From Verrucomicrobiota bacterium (GTDB lineage Bacteria; Verrucomicrobiota; Verrucomicrobiia; Opitutales; UBA953): a stretch of 45,067 nucleotides of DNA. Under the pieces are notes generated by a model that saw nothing but the letters and a program-made list of their open reading frames with translations, had not been told where the DNA came from and did no database searches. Every line of letters starts with the position of its first letter. Within the stretch, counting starts at the first letter, position 1. The translations under genes and the position numbers were made by a program. Shown here in pieces: positions 30,538 through 40,072 of the stretch. The stretch lies in the NCBI GenBank assembly GCA_014193315.1, contig BJHS01000015.1:1-45067 (forward strand), in the 5' to 3' direction.

Positions 30538-32424
30538 TCAGTTAACCCGAAAGGTGTCCTCGATGACCGACCGGGGCGGGCCTTTGGTCTCCCCGGCCCG
30601 GAACGACTTCAGGTCGCGATCGCGCTGCGCTGGGTCGAGCCAGAAGAGACCGTAGGTCAAGGGTTCGTCGGCCGACCGCACGTCAAAGCCCTCCGGGAAC
30701 TTGACCCAGTCCCAATGGCCGACGCGGTAGCCAGGTAGGCGCCAGCCGGGGATGAAGTCGGCTTCGTCGTGGATGATGCGCTGGAGGCGGAAGGAGAGCC
30801 GGATCATCTCATCATCCTTCGTGGCTACCCGGAAGTCATCGATCAGCCGAGACATCTCAGGGTTATCGATGCCGGTGATATTGTTCGTCTGGCGCTTGGG
30901 CACGCGCCGTCCGTCGGGTAGTTTCTCGAGCGCGTTGTCGGAGTGGTGCGACTCCCAGAGCGCGGGGATGCGGCTCGAGACGCTCCACGCCCAGAAGCAA
31001 ATCTCATGGTTCTTCTCCATGACCTTGCGGTACATGGTCGTGTGCTCGAGCGTCTCGGGGACGTATTCCACCCCGCAGCGCCGGGCCGACTCGATGAGCG
31101 TGGCCAGCATCTTGCGCCGGTCGCTGGTGTCGAAGGTCAGGCGAAACGAAAGCCGGCGGCCTTGTTCGTCCATCAGGACACCATCGCTCCCGACCTTGGT
31201 GTAGCCGGCTCGGGCGAAGGCGGCGCGGGCGAGCTCGGGCGAATAGCGGCGGGCGCGGATGGATGGGTCGGTGTAGACCCCGAGACCTTCGCTGAACTGA
31301 TTGAGCCGTTCGTAGTCGCCGCGGTAGAAGCCGTCGATGACCCGCTGGAAGTCCGTCGCGTGCTGGAGGCCGACCCGCACGTCGCGGTTATCCAGCCCGG
31401 GCTTCTGCGTGTTGATGTAGAGGCCGTAGGGCGGCCGCGGGATGTCGTTGTAGAACTGGGTCTTGGTCAGGAAGCCCCGCTGGTAGGCCGGGCGATCGTT
31501 CGCCCCGTACCAGTAGCGGGGTTGGCCGAGCAACATCATGTCCAGTTCCCCGGCCATCAGCGATTCGTAAAGGTTGTCGGGTTCGCGGATGATAAGGTAC
31601 TGGACCGTGTCCGGGTTGAAGCGGTGCCGGAAGAAGCGGCGACGGTCGCCCCACCAGTCGCCGATGCGTTCCAAGGTGACGGATTGGTTGCGCACGAAGC
31701 CGCCCGCCTTGATCGCGTAGGCTCCGGTGGTCGGCTGGAAGCGGTCGTTGTACCGCTTGAGGTAATCCGGCCCGAACTCGCGGAAGAACTCGCGCGGGAC
31801 CGGCTGGAGGCCGCCCAACAACTCGAGTTGGTGCGGGCGCGGGCGGGGGGCGTGGACCGCGATCGTGTGGTCGTCGTACTTGGTGACCCCGCCGAATTCC
31901 TTGGAGTAGTAGTCGGCGTACCAATCCGCGTCGGCCCAAGGCGACCGGTAGAAGTAGAACGCGTAGAGGAAGTCGTCCGCGGTGATCGGCTGGCCGTCGG
32001 TGAAGGTGGCCGTCGGGTCCAGTCGGAAGAACGCGGTCAGGCCGTCCGCGGAGAGCGCCCAGGCCGTCGCGAGGGCCGGGATGGGCTCGTCCGTGTTGGG
32101 GTGCGAGGCTAGGAGCCCGAAGTCGTTATCGTCGTAAAGGTAGCCGCGGAAGCCGTTGTTCGCGTTGGCGCCGACGCGCCGGAGGGTCGGGGGGCTGGTG
32201 ATCACGCCTTGGCGGAGCATCCCGCCGCGGACGGCGCGAGGGTCGGCGAACTCCTTCTGTTCGGCGCCATCCTTCCAGACCAGACCCGGAGGGAGGTCGG
32301 TGGGCTTGGCGAAATGAAAGAACTCCGGATGTTCCGCATAGAACTTACGCGCGTTCGGGTCTTGGTAGGTCTCGGCCGCGGCGAGGCTGGTCAGCGTCAG
32401 CAGGAAGAGCAGGAGGAGTCGCAT
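30538..32424 (-). CDS. yejA: YejA-like periplasmic peptide-binding protein
   Basis: A 628-residue extracellular solute-binding protein family 5 member with a signal peptide (about 1-18). Typical segments are L-A-T-A-W-A-L-S-A-D-G-L-T-A-F-F-R-L-D, F-T-D-G-Q-P-I-T-A-D-D-F and F-Q-P-T-T-G-A-Y. The order of motifs and the length agree with YejA rather than OppA. A frame open to 32940 would give 800 residues, but its first 172 residues are Pro/Arg/His-rich and antisense-like, and overlap yejE, so the ATG at 32424 is the start. It shares one base with the yejE stop. Family knowledge: Yej systems import microcin C-type peptides in E. coli and cell-wall muropeptides in some alphaproteobacteria. Confidence 0.9.
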   Translation of the reverse strand: MRLLLLFLLTLTSLAAAETYQDPNARKFYAEHPEFFHFAKPTDLPPGLVWKDGAEQKEFADPRAVRGGMLRQGVITSPPTLRRVGANANNGFRGYLYDDNDFGLLASHPNTDEPIPALATAWALSADGLTAFFRLDPTATFTDGQPITADDFLYAFYFYRSPWADADWYADYYSKEFGGVTKYDDHTIAVHAPRPRPHQLELLGGLQPVPREFFREFGPDYLKRYNDRFQPTTGAYAIKAGGFVRNQSVTLERIGDWWGDRRRFFRHRFNPDTVQYLIIREPDNLYESLMAGELDMMLLGQPRYWYGANDRPAYQRGFLTKTQFYNDIPRPPYGLYINTQKPGLDNRDVRVGLQHATDFQRVIDGFYRGDYERLNQFSEGLGVYTDPSIRARRYSPELARAAFARAGYTKVGSDGVLMDEQGRRLSFRLTFDTSDRRKMLATLIESARRCGVEYVPETLEHTTMYRKVMEKNHEICFWAWSVSSRIPALWESHHSDNALEKLPDGRRVPKRQTNNITGIDNPEMSRLIDDFRVATKDDEMIRLSFRLQRIIHDEADFIPGWRLPGYRVGHWDWVKFPEGFDVRSADEPLTYGLFWLDPAQRDRDLKSFRAGETKGPPRSVIEDTFRVN

Positions 32425-33713
32425 CAGCGGGAGCGTTTGAGGTCGAAGGCGTCCTGGAGGCCTTCGCCGACATAGTTGATGAGGATCATGGAGCCAACGA
32501 TGCACCCGACGGAGGGGAACAGCAGCCACCACGCTTGCCAGTTTTCCTTCGCTTGGTGCAGGAGGTCGCCCCACGACGGCTGCGTAGGCGGCAAACCGAA
32601 GCCGAGGTAGTCGAGGGCCGACATGGAGAAAATCAGGCCATGCAACGTGAAGGGCAGGGTGGTGAGGATGACCATCGTGCAGTTCGGCAGGATGTGCTTC
32701 CAGAGGATGCGTAGGTGGCCGGCGCCCAAGGTGCGGGAGGCCAAGACATAGTCGCGCGCCGAGACCTGGTAGGCGGTGGCCCGCAGTTGTTGGGCGATGC
32801 CGATCCAGGAGAAGGCCACCAGGATCAGGACCAGGAGGGCCAGCGTCGGTTCGAGCAGGCTCGAGAGCAGGATGATGGCGTAGAGGAAAGGGATATTGGA
32901 CCAGATCTCCATAAGTCGCTGGCAGACAAGGTCGAACCACCCGCCGAAGTAACCCATGGCCGCGCCGAGCAGCAGGCCGAAGCCATAAGCCACGGGCACG
33001 AAGATCAACGCGGCGAGCAGGAGGATGCGGAAGCCGCCGAATAGCCGGGCCAGGACGTCATGCCCGGATTCGTCGGTGCCAAGCCAGTGGCCGTCGAGGC
33101 CCGGCGGACAAGGCGAGGGAAGGAGCGTGCGCAGTTCGCCGGAGGGCGCCCAGTCGGCCGGATGGCCGGCGGGGATGACTTGGGCGACGGCCCCGTTGAC
33201 GAACTTGGCGCGCGCGACGGAGACCCCTTCGGCGAGGATCCGGGCGTCGCCGTGCGGACGGCCGTCGACGATGGACCAGGTGCGGGCGCGGGTGCCGTCG
33301 GTCTGGAGCGTGAAGATGCGGCCTTCGGCGATCACGCCGCGCGGGTCGCACCAGCGGCCTTGCGCATCGCGTGTCACCGCCGGCATGACTTCGCAGACTT
33401 CGTCAGGCGCGAAGGGGACCGGCGGGAACAGGGCCCAGCCGCGGCCCGCCTTTTCGAGGCGGAGCGCCAGCAGGCGGAAATTCGGTTCCGCGGGACCACC
33501 GACGCCGAGTTCGGCGCCGGCGAGGTGGCGGACGAACACGGGGAAGCGCCAGGTGCCGTCGACCTTCAGGACGAGCGGTCGGTTGCCGCACAACAGCGGG
33601 CCGAGCAGAGCCAGCAAGGCCAAGGTGCACAGGATGAGGAACGACCACCAAGCGGGTCGGTGGGCGCGGAAGCGGGCGAGTCGGCCGCGGGTGATGGGGT
33701 CGAGCCAGCTCAT
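32424..33713 (-). CDS. yejE: YejE-like permease with enlarged periplasmic loop
   Basis: A 429-residue inner-membrane permease. The N-terminus (L-D-P-I-T-R-G-R-L-A-R-F-R, then N-R-P-L-V-L-K-V-D-G-T-W-R-F-P) follows E. coli YejE closely. After the first helix (about 22-42) comes a long periplasmic region to residue 207, then W-L-G-T-D-E-S-G-H-D-V-L-A-R and five more helices with the permease EAA loop (A-S-R-T-L-G-A-G). Compared with YejE (341 residues), the loop has about 85 extra residues, including two or three Cys. It overlaps yejB by four bases and yejA by one. Confidence 0.88.
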   Translation of the reverse strand: MSWLDPITRGRLARFRAHRPAWWSFLILCTLALLALLGPLLCGNRPLVLKVDGTWRFPVFVRHLAGAELGVGGPAEPNFRLLALRLEKAGRGWALFPPVPFAPDEVCEVMPAVTRDAQGRWCDPRGVIAEGRIFTLQTDGTRARTWSIVDGRPHGDARILAEGVSVARAKFVNGAVAQVIPAGHPADWAPSGELRTLLPSPCPPGLDGHWLGTDESGHDVLARLFGGFRILLLAALIFVPVAYGFGLLLGAAMGYFGGWFDLVCQRLMEIWSNIPFLYAIILLSSLLEPTLALLVLILVAFSWIGIAQQLRATAYQVSARDYVLASRTLGAGHLRILWKHILPNCTMVILTTLPFTLHGLIFSMSALDYLGFGLPPTQPSWGDLLHQAKENWQAWWLLFPSVGCIVGSMILINYVGEGLQDAFDLKRSR

Positions 33714-34972
33714 GTTTGCTTGTCGAACCGAATCCGCGGGTCGACGGCGGCGACGCAGAGGTCGGAGACGATATTCCCCACGAGCATGGCCAAACTCGAG
33801 AGGGTGAGGAGGCCAAGGAAGACCGGGAAGTTTCGGTGGGTCAGCGCGTCGAAGCCGAGGAGGCCCATCCCCGGGATGTTGAACGTGACCTCGATGAGGA
33901 ACGAGCCGGTCAGGAAGAATCCGAGGTTATGGCCAAAGGTCGCGGCGATGGGGATCAGGGAGTTGCGCAAGGCGTGCACGAAGACGATCCGGCGATGGCT
34001 GACGCCCTTGGCGCGAGCCGTGCGGATGTAGTCTGAGCCTAGGCTCTCGAGGAGCCCGTTCCGGGTGAAGAGCGTGAGCGCCGTGAAGGCCCCGACGGTC
34101 ATGCAAGCCAGCGGTAACACCGTGTAGTGGACGCGTCCTGCCCAGGTCAGTCCGTCCCAGGCGAAGCCCTTGGTCGGGAACCAGTGCAGTTGGTAGCAGA
34201 GGAATTTCAGGAGGACGACGGCCAGCACGTAGCTGGGGATCGAGTACAGGATGAAGAGCCCGAGCGTGGAACTGCGGTCGAAAGCGCCGTCGCGTTTGAG
34301 CGCCTTGGCTACCCCCAAGGGGATCGAAACCGCGTAAGCGAGCAGGAGGGACCAGCCGCCGAACCAGATCGACAGCGGCAGGCGCGACTTGATTTCCTTC
34401 CAGACCGGCTGGTTGCTCTCGGTCGATTCGCCGAGGTCGAGCTGCAACAAGCCGGAGAAAGCCCGGCGGAAGGCGATGAAGCGAGGTGCCTTGTCCGGGT
34501 CGTCGGGCAGGGGGGCCGCTTCCGCCTGCCAGCCGGGCGCGGGGCGTCCGGCCATGTCGGTCACCACCCACCGGTCAGCCGCGCGACCGATGCGCAATTT
34601 CACGGTGGCGGGCTTGCCGTCCGGGCCGACCTCGGGCGCACTCAACTCGATGTCGTCCTGGCCGTTGGGGCCGAGTCGGCCGATCTGCCAGATGCCGGGA
34701 CCCGGCCAAACCCCGAGCCAGATGGCGTAGGCTTCGATGAGTGGCTTATCGAAGCCGTAGCGGCGCCGAAGGTTATCCAATTCCTCGGGGGATGCCGGTC
34801 CAGACGGCCGGGTTTTGCCCGCCCCACGTTTCTGGTCGGCTTGCTGGCGTTCGGCCATGGCTTGCTCGATGGGTCCGCCCGGCACGAAGCGGGTGAAGCA
34901 GAACGCGACGAAGGTGATTCCGACGAAAGTCAGCGGAATCAGCAGCAACCGTCTGAGGACGTAGTCGCGCAT
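33710..34972 (-). CDS. yejB: YejB-like permease with inserted periplasmic domain
   Basis: A 420-residue permease, the first gene of the transporter run. The N-terminal helix and F-V-P-G-G-P-I-E-Q-A-M-A match YejB. The R-R-Y-G-F-D-K-P segment is also shared. An insertion follows (about 90-170) with G-P-N-G-Q-D-D-I-E-L and an acidic, Pro-rich end, before L-D-L-G-E-S and the normal permease core with the EAA loop (T-A-R-A-K-G-V-S) and V-D-P-R-I at the end. E. coli YejB has 364 residues. The region upstream is shared with the divergent Aas-like gene; the - strand has TAGAGG six bases before the ATG, but no matching -35 box. Confidence 0.88.
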   Translation of the reverse strand: MRDYVLRRLLLIPLTFVGITFVAFCFTRFVPGGPIEQAMAERQQADQKRGAGKTRPSGPASPEELDNLRRRYGFDKPLIEAYAIWLGVWPGPGIWQIGRLGPNGQDDIELSAPEVGPDGKPATVKLRIGRAADRWVVTDMAGRPAPGWQAEAAPLPDDPDKAPRFIAFRRAFSGLLQLDLGESTESNQPVWKEIKSRLPLSIWFGGWSLLLAYAVSIPLGVAKALKRDGAFDRSSTLGLFILYSIPSYVLAVVLLKFLCYQLHWFPTKGFAWDGLTWAGRVHYTVLPLACMTVGAFTALTLFTRNGLLESLGSDYIRTARAKGVSHRRIVFVHALRNSLIPIAATFGHNLGFFLTGSFLIEVTFNIPGMGLLGFDALTHRNFPVFLGLLTLSSLAMLVGNIVSDLCVAAVDPRIRFDKQT

Positions 34973-35023
34973 GGGGAGCCTCTAGGGCAGTCGGGTCACC
35001 GAAGGGGTCAACCTCAAAGGACT

Positions 35024-35043
35024 CTCTTGCACCCTAGCAAGAG
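35024..35043. promoter_or_regulatory. Dyad in the divergent yejB / Aas-like promoter region
   Basis: Perfect 7-base inverted repeat CTCTTGC / GCAAGAG with a 6-base spacer, in the 88-base gap between two divergent genes. On the + strand TTGCAC (35027-35032), 16 bases and CATCGT precede the GTG start by six bases, so the dyad would overlap a possible -35 box. Candidate operator for either gene. Confidence 0.35.
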
Positions 35044-35060
35044 TTGGGCATCGTCGTTTT

Positions 35061-37388
35061 GTGCAGATATTCGCTCTTATCCTGATGGTCGCTGTGCTGT
35101 TGGTCCTAGGGGCGGTGGCCCTGCTCGTCATCGCGGGGCTTTTCCTGTTCGTCTTCGCTTATAAACTCTGCGTGAAGGATCGGTCGATGGGCGTCGGTTA
35201 TTGTGCCGTCCAGTCCGTGTGTCTGATCTTCACCAAGTTATTCTATCGGATCCGCGCCGAGGGTTGCGAGCAGCTCCCTGCCACCGGTGGCGCCCTGATC
35301 ATCTGCAACCACGCCTCCTACTTGGATCCGGTGGTGGTCGGTATCCTTTTCCGCCGCCCCGTCCGCTTCCTTTCCTGGGAAGGGTTCGAGCATATCCCGG
35401 TGATGCGGGCCATCACCCGCATGATGGGTAGCGTGCCGGTTTCCGAGGAAAAGTCGAAGGACGCCATCCAGCGGGCCAGCGAGGCCTTGCAGCGAGGCGA
35501 GGTCGTCTGCATTTTTCCCGAAGGGAGCCTGACTCGCACCGGGGGCGTGCTGCCTTTACGTCGGGGGTTCGAGCTCATCGCCCGCCGGGCCGGCGTCCCG
35601 ATCGTCCCGATGGCCATCGACGGTCTGTGGGGCTCGATCTTCAGTCACAGTGGCGGCAAGTTCTTCTGGAAGTTGCCGCGCCATTTCCCGCGCCCGTTGC
35701 ATGTTGTGGTCGGAGCGCCTTTCCCGGCCTCCGAGCACGCCGCGACTCGACTCCGCTTGCTCGAGTTAGCGGGCTTGGCGTTTGCCCGTCACTACACCCT
35801 GGAGGGGAATCTGGCCCGCGAGGTCGTCCAAGGGCTCGCCCACAAGGCTGGCCAGACGGCCCTGGTTGATCGCGCGGTGGGTCGCCGGGAGTTCTCCGGG
35901 TCCGTTTTGCTGGCCTTGGGTTGGATGATGGCCCGCCGCTTACGCGAGCGGACCACCTCGGCACGCGTCGGTATCATCCTGCCTCCCGGGGTGGGGGCAG
36001 TGGTCGCGAACCTAGCCTGCCTGCTGGCCGGCAAGGTGCCGGTGAATCTCAATTACACGTTGGGGCAGGAGCAAGCGGCCTCCTGCTTGCGGCGCGCGGA
36101 GATTGACCTCATCATCACGGCCCACGCGTTCCGGTCGAAGCTGCTCGAGAAGTACCCGGATTTCCCGTGGGGCGACCGCCTGCTCGACATCGTCGCGGAA
36201 CTCGAGGGCCTGCCGAAGCGCCGGGTCGCCTCGGTCGTGCTCGCGACGCGATGCTTGCCGGCTTGGGCTCTGTCCCTGATGATGGGGTTGCCGCGTCACG
36301 GCCGCGACCAGGAAGTCGCCATGCTGTTCACGAGCGGCAGCTCGGGTGAACCCAAGGGGGTCATGCTCTCCCATCGCAATATCCTAGCCAACCTGCGGCA
36401 GATCGAGGACGCCGACATCCTGCCGGACCGCGCGGTGCTTTTGTCGAGTCTCCCGGTCTTCCATAGTTTCGGCTTCACGGTCGGGCTTTGTTACCCGCTC
36501 ACGCATTCCGTCGGGCTGGTGACTCTGCCGTCGCCGTTGGATACCTCGGGGGCCATCAAGGCGGTGCGTGAGGAGGGCGTGACGAACATGGTCGGCACGC
36601 CGACGTTCCTCCGCCCTTACCTGCGGCGGGCTACGGCCGAAGATTTTGCCACGTTGAAATACGCGGTGGTTGGCGCCGAGAAATGTCCGGAAGACCTCGC
36701 GGTCGGTTTTCAGGAGCAGCTTGGCGTCACCTTGCTCGAGGGGTACGGCATCACCGAGACCAGCCCCGTCTTGTCGGTGAACGTGCCTGACCGAGCGGAC
36801 CCGGAAGGTCCGGACGGGGTTTGGCGCGGTGGCTTGCGTGGCTCCGTCGGCCGACCCGTGCGCGGCATCGCCGTGCGCTTCAAGGACCCTGACACCGGCG
36901 CCGAGCTACCCTTTGGCCAGGTCGGCTTGCTGGAGGTTCGTGGTCCCAACGTCTTCCTTGGTTACCTGGGCGACCCGGGCCGGACCGCCGAGGCCAAGTC
37001 CGATGGTTGGTATCGGACCGGTGACCTTGCCCGCATGGACCAAGATGGTTTCTTGCACCTGGCCGGTCGGCTTTCCCGGTTCTCGAAGATTGGCGGCGAG
37101 ATGGTTCCGCACGGCACTATCGAGGAGGCTTTGCTCAAAGTCTTGAAACTCACCGGCTCCTTCGAATTGAAACTAGCCGTCTCGAGCATCGCCGATGCCG
37201 CGAAGGGCGAGCAACTCGTCGTCCTGCACATCGATGAACTCGACGCCGAGTCCACGCGGGCCGCGCTGGCCGCCGAGGGGCTTGCCAATCTCTGGATACC
37301 CAAGGTGTTCAAGAAGGTGCCGAGCATCCCGATTTTAGGCACCGGTAAGCTGGATTTAAACAGGTTGCGGCAGTTGGCACAGGGCTGA
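35061..37388 (+). CDS. aas: Acyltransferase / acyl-ACP synthetase fusion (Aas-like)
   Basis: A 775-residue fusion for phospholipid repair: the N-terminal PlsC domain acylates lysophospholipid, and the C-terminal AMP-binding domain activates fatty acids. After N-terminal membrane helices (about 5-35), the PlsC motifs are N-H84-A-S-Y-L-D89 and F-P-E-G-S-L-T-R-T-G. The adenylation motifs are L-F-T-S-G-S-S-G-E-P-K-G-V, G-Y-G-I-T-E-T-S, Y-R-T-G-D-L-A and the terminal G-T-G-K-L-D-L Lys motif. The start is GTG with no Shine-Dalgarno sequence. E. coli Aas has 719 residues. It diverges from the yejB operon and is followed 45 bases later by glgP, which has its own promoter. Confidence 0.9.
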   Translation: MQIFALILMVAVLLVLGAVALLVIAGLFLFVFAYKLCVKDRSMGVGYCAVQSVCLIFTKLFYRIRAEGCEQLPATGGALIICNHASYLDPVVVGILFRRPVRFLSWEGFEHIPVMRAITRMMGSVPVSEEKSKDAIQRASEALQRGEVVCIFPEGSLTRTGGVLPLRRGFELIARRAGVPIVPMAIDGLWGSIFSHSGGKFFWKLPRHFPRPLHVVVGAPFPASEHAATRLRLLELAGLAFARHYTLEGNLAREVVQGLAHKAGQTALVDRAVGRREFSGSVLLALGWMMARRLRERTTSARVGIILPPGVGAVVANLACLLAGKVPVNLNYTLGQEQAASCLRRAEIDLIITAHAFRSKLLEKYPDFPWGDRLLDIVAELEGLPKRRVASVVLATRCLPAWALSLMMGLPRHGRDQEVAMLFTSGSSGEPKGVMLSHRNILANLRQIEDADILPDRAVLLSSLPVFHSFGFTVGLCYPLTHSVGLVTLPSPLDTSGAIKAVREEGVTNMVGTPTFLRPYLRRATAEDFATLKYAVVGAEKCPEDLAVGFQEQLGVTLLEGYGITETSPVLSVNVPDRADPEGPDGVWRGGLRGSVGRPVRGIAVRFKDPDTGAELPFGQVGLLEVRGPNVFLGYLGDPGRTAEAKSDGWYRTGDLARMDQDGFLHLAGRLSRFSKIGGEMVPHGTIEEALLKVLKLTGSFELKLAVSSIADAAKGEQLVVLHIDELDAESTRAALAAEGLANLWIPKVFKKVPSIPILGTGKLDLNRLRQLAQG

Positions 37389-37395
37389 AGCGGTT

Positions 37396-37423
37396 TTGGC
37401 TCGCTTGTGGCTTACGGTATACT
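37396..37423 (+). promoter_or_regulatory. Sigma70-type promoter of glgP
   Basis: TTGGCT (37396-37401), 16 bases, TATACT (37418-37423), then ten bases to the ATG at 37434. Transcription should start near 37430, leaving a leader of only about four bases. There is no Shine-Dalgarno sequence. The gap between the Aas-like gene and glgP is just 45 bases, and this element fills most of it. Confidence 0.6.
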
Positions 37424-37433
37424 GTCCTAACCG

Positions 37434-40028
37434 ATGACCATGCCGAAAAAGAAAAAGCCTGCTCCGAAGAAGCCCGTCGCGGCCCGTCGTCCCGCCCCCA
37501 AGCCTGCGCCTCGCTCCAAGCCGGTCGCCAAGGCCCGCGCGGCGAAGAACCCAGCGCGCTCGGCCCGCGCCGCGGCCCCCGCCGTCGCCCCGGACCGCGT
37601 CGCCGCGTTCCGAGAGGCCATCCTGCGCCACCTGAAGAGCACCTTTGCCCGCGACCCCGTCACCGCCACGCGCAACGACTGGTGGTTGGCCACGTGCATG
37701 GCCGTGCGCGACCAGATCCTTGAGCGTTACATCGCCACCCAAGGGGAGCACGCCGGCAAGAACGTCCGCCGGGTCTATTACCTCTCGCTGGAATACCTGA
37801 TGGGTCGCGTGCTCGGCAATAATCTCGTCAACCTCGGCTTGCGCGACGTCGCCACGCATGCGTTGGCGGAACTTGGCCAAGACCTCGAGGCGATCGCCGA
37901 CGAGGAGGCCGACATGGGGCTGGGCAACGGCGGCCTCGGTCGCCTCGCGGCTTGCTTCCTTGATTCCTTGGCGACGATGGATATCCCTGCCATCGGCTAC
38001 GGGATTCATTATGAGTTCGGCTTGTTCCGGCAGACTTTCGCCCAAGGTCGGCAGGTCGAGGTCGCAGATAACTGGCTGGCAAACAACAACCCTTGGCTCA
38101 TCCGTCGCCCGAACTTCCGCGTGACGGTGCCGCTCTACGGTCGCGTCGAGCACGTGACCGATGACCGCGGCAACCATTCGGCGGCCCTCCGGGATACCAA
38201 GGATTTGCTGGGCGTGCCCTGGGATATCCCGATCGCCGGCTTCGCGGCCAGCAGCGTAAACTTCCTGCGCCTCTGGGAATCCAAGGCTGCGTCCGAGTTC
38301 GACTTCCGCGTCTTCGACCGCGGTGGCTACGTCGATGCCGTCCGCGACCGCGACGCCGGTGAGACCGTCTCCAAGGTCCTCTATCCCAATGACAGCACCG
38401 AGAGCGGCAAGGAACTTCGCCTCGTCCAGCAGATCTTCTTCGTCTCCTGCTCCTTGCAGGATATCTTGCGCCGGCACCAGCGGTTGAACCGCAGCCTCGA
38501 CAGTTTGCCCGCCAAGGTGGCCATCCAGCTCAACGACACTCATCCCTCCATCGCCGTGGCCGAGCTCATGCGCCTGCTGGTCGATGTCGCGCGGCTGACT
38601 TGGGATGATGCCTGGGCGATCTGCGCCAAGGTCTTCAGTTACACCAACCACACCCTCCTGCCCGAGGCCCTTGAGACGTGGTCCGTGCCGCTGTTCGAGA
38701 AGGTGCTCCCGCGCCAGTTGGAGATCATCTACGAGATCAATCGTCGCCACCTCGAGGAGGTCGAGCGCTTCTGGCCGGGTGACGACGCCCGCAAGGCCGA
38801 CTTGTCCATCATCCAGGAAGGCAGCCCCAAGCGCGTCCGCATGGCCCACCTCGCGGTCGTCGGCTCCCACCACGTCAACGGCGTCGCCCAACTCCATACG
38901 CGCCTGCTGCGGGCGCACCTTTTCCCCGGCTTCAACGAGCTCTGGGATGGGAAGTTCGTGAACGTGACGAACGGGGTGACGCCGCGTCGCTGGATCCGCG
39001 GGTGCAACCCGGAATTGGCCCGCCTGTGCGATGATGTCGCCGGCAAAGGTTGGGAGACCGACCTGACGCGCCTGCGCCAGTTGGACGACTTGGCCGACCA
39101 GCCTGCCTTCCAGGATCGTTTCATGGCGGTCAAGCGCGCTAACAAAGTGCGCCTCGCGGCCCGCATCAAGGACCTGGTCGGGGTGGAAGTCTCCCCCGAC
39201 GCGCTGTTCGACGTGCAGATCAAGCGGCTGCATGAGTACAAGCGGCAGCACCTGAACCTGCTCCATATCCTGCACCTCTACCGCCGGATCCTCAACGAGC
39301 CAGGTACCACGTTCACCCCGCGCGTTTGCATCTTCGGTGCCAAGGCGGCCCCGGGCTACGCGCTGGCCAAGCACATCATCCATGCCATCAACCGCGTCGC
39401 CGCCGTCATCAACGACGACCCGCGGGTGCGTGGCCTGCTCAAGGTCGTCTTCCTGCCGGATTACCGTGTCTCGCTGGCTGAGCGCATCATCCCCGCGGCT
39501 GACCTCTCCGAGCAGATCTCGACGGCCGGCAAGGAGGCCTCGGGCACCGGCAATATGAAGCTCGCCTTGAACGGCGCGGTCACCATCGGTACCCTCGATG
39601 GCGCCAACGTGGAAATCCATGAGGAGGTGGGGGATGACAACATCTTCATCTTCGGCCTCGAGGTCGAGGACGTGGCGGAGTTGTGGCAGCGTGGCTATTC
39701 CCCCCGCGCGGTCTTGGAGGCGGACCCGGAGCTCGGCACCCTCATCGACTGGCTGCGGTCCGAGACCTTCTCGCCGGAGCAGGCGGGGGTGCTCTCGCCG
39801 GTGGCCGATTCGTTGGTGGATGGCGGCGACCCCTACCTTTGCCTGGCGGACTTCCGTGGTTATGTCGCCGCGCAGGAGAAGGCCGCCGAGGCCTTCCGGG
39901 ATCGGCGTCGCTGGGCCGCGATGGCCATCCGGAACGTCGCCCGTTGCGCCAAGTTCTCGTCCGACCGGTCGATTGGCGATTATGCCCGGCTGGTTTGGAA
40001 GACTAAGTCTCACCCCGTCCCCCGTTAA
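37434..40028 (+). CDS. glgP: Glycogen/starch (alpha-glucan) phosphorylase
   Basis: Releases glucose-1-phosphate from glycogen by phosphorolysis with pyridoxal phosphate. The 864 residues match GT35 phosphorylases: [28 protein letters not shown], and the PLP motif [14 protein letters not shown]. The first about 50 residues are an extra Lys/Ala/Pro/Arg tail, like a histone H1 tail, that is absent from E. coli GlgP. A second ATG at 37440 would shorten it by two residues. It has its own promoter and ends in a strong terminator. It is the breakdown partner of glgA in this window. Confidence 0.95.
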   Translation: MTMPKKKKPAPKKPVAARRPAPKPAPRSKPVAKARAAKNPARSARAAAPAVAPDRVAAFREAILRHLKSTFARDPVTATRNDWWLATCMAVRDQILERYIATQGEHAGKNVRRVYYLSLEYLMGRVLGNNLVNLGLRDVATHALAELGQDLEAIADEEADMGLGNGGLGRLAACFLDSLATMDIPAIGYGIHYEFGLFRQTFAQGRQVEVADNWLANNNPWLIRRPNFRVTVPLYGRVEHVTDDRGNHSAALRDTKDLLGVPWDIPIAGFAASSVNFLRLWESKAASEFDFRVFDRGGYVDAVRDRDAGETVSKVLYPNDSTESGKELRLVQQIFFVSCSLQDILRRHQRLNRSLDSLPAKVAIQLNDTHPSIAVAELMRLLVDVARLTWDDAWAICAKVFSYTNHTLLPEALETWSVPLFEKVLPRQLEIIYEINRRHLEEVERFWPGDDARKADLSIIQEGSPKRVRMAHLAVVGSHHVNGVAQLHTRLLRAHLFPGFNELWDGKFVNVTNGVTPRRWIRGCNPELARLCDDVAGKGWETDLTRLRQLDDLADQPAFQDRFMAVKRANKVRLAARIKDLVGVEVSPDALFDVQIKRLHEYKRQHLNLLHILHLYRRILNEPGTTFTPRVCIFGAKAAPGYALAKHIIHAINRVAAVINDDPRVRGLLKVVFLPDYRVSLAERIIPAADLSEQISTAGKEASGTGNMKLALNGAVTIGTLDGANVEIHEEVGDDNIFIFGLEVEDVAELWQRGYSPRAVLEADPELGTLIDWLRSETFSPEQAGVLSPVADSLVDGGDPYLCLADFRGYVAAQEKAAEAFRDRRRWAAMAIRNVARCAKFSSDRSIGDYARLVWKTKSHPVPR

Positions 40029-40049
40029 GTCAGGGTTGAGTTTTGCCCC

Positions 40050-40072
40050 AGCCCCCTCAACCTGAGGGGGCT
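40050..40072 (+). terminator. Rho-independent terminator of glgP
   Basis: A perfect 10-pair stem (AGCCCCCTCA / TGAGGGGGCT) with an ACC loop, 21 bases after the glgP stop and followed by TTGTTTTG. Its 3' arm contains GAGGGGG, which also lies at Shine-Dalgarno distance from the TTG at 40073, the likely start of the next gene. Confidence 0.85.

Noticed and set aside
32425-32940. A 172-residue N-terminal extension of the YejA-like protein
   Set aside because: It is Pro/Arg/His-rich, overlaps yejE in another frame, and the ATG at 32424 begins a normal signal peptide.
37356-40013. An 885-codon open frame on the - strand, antisense to glgP
   Set aside because: glgP on the + strand has all phosphorylase motifs. 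The antisense frame encodes a low-complexity Val/Gly/Asp/Glu-rich product with no motif, as expected from high GC at third codon positions.
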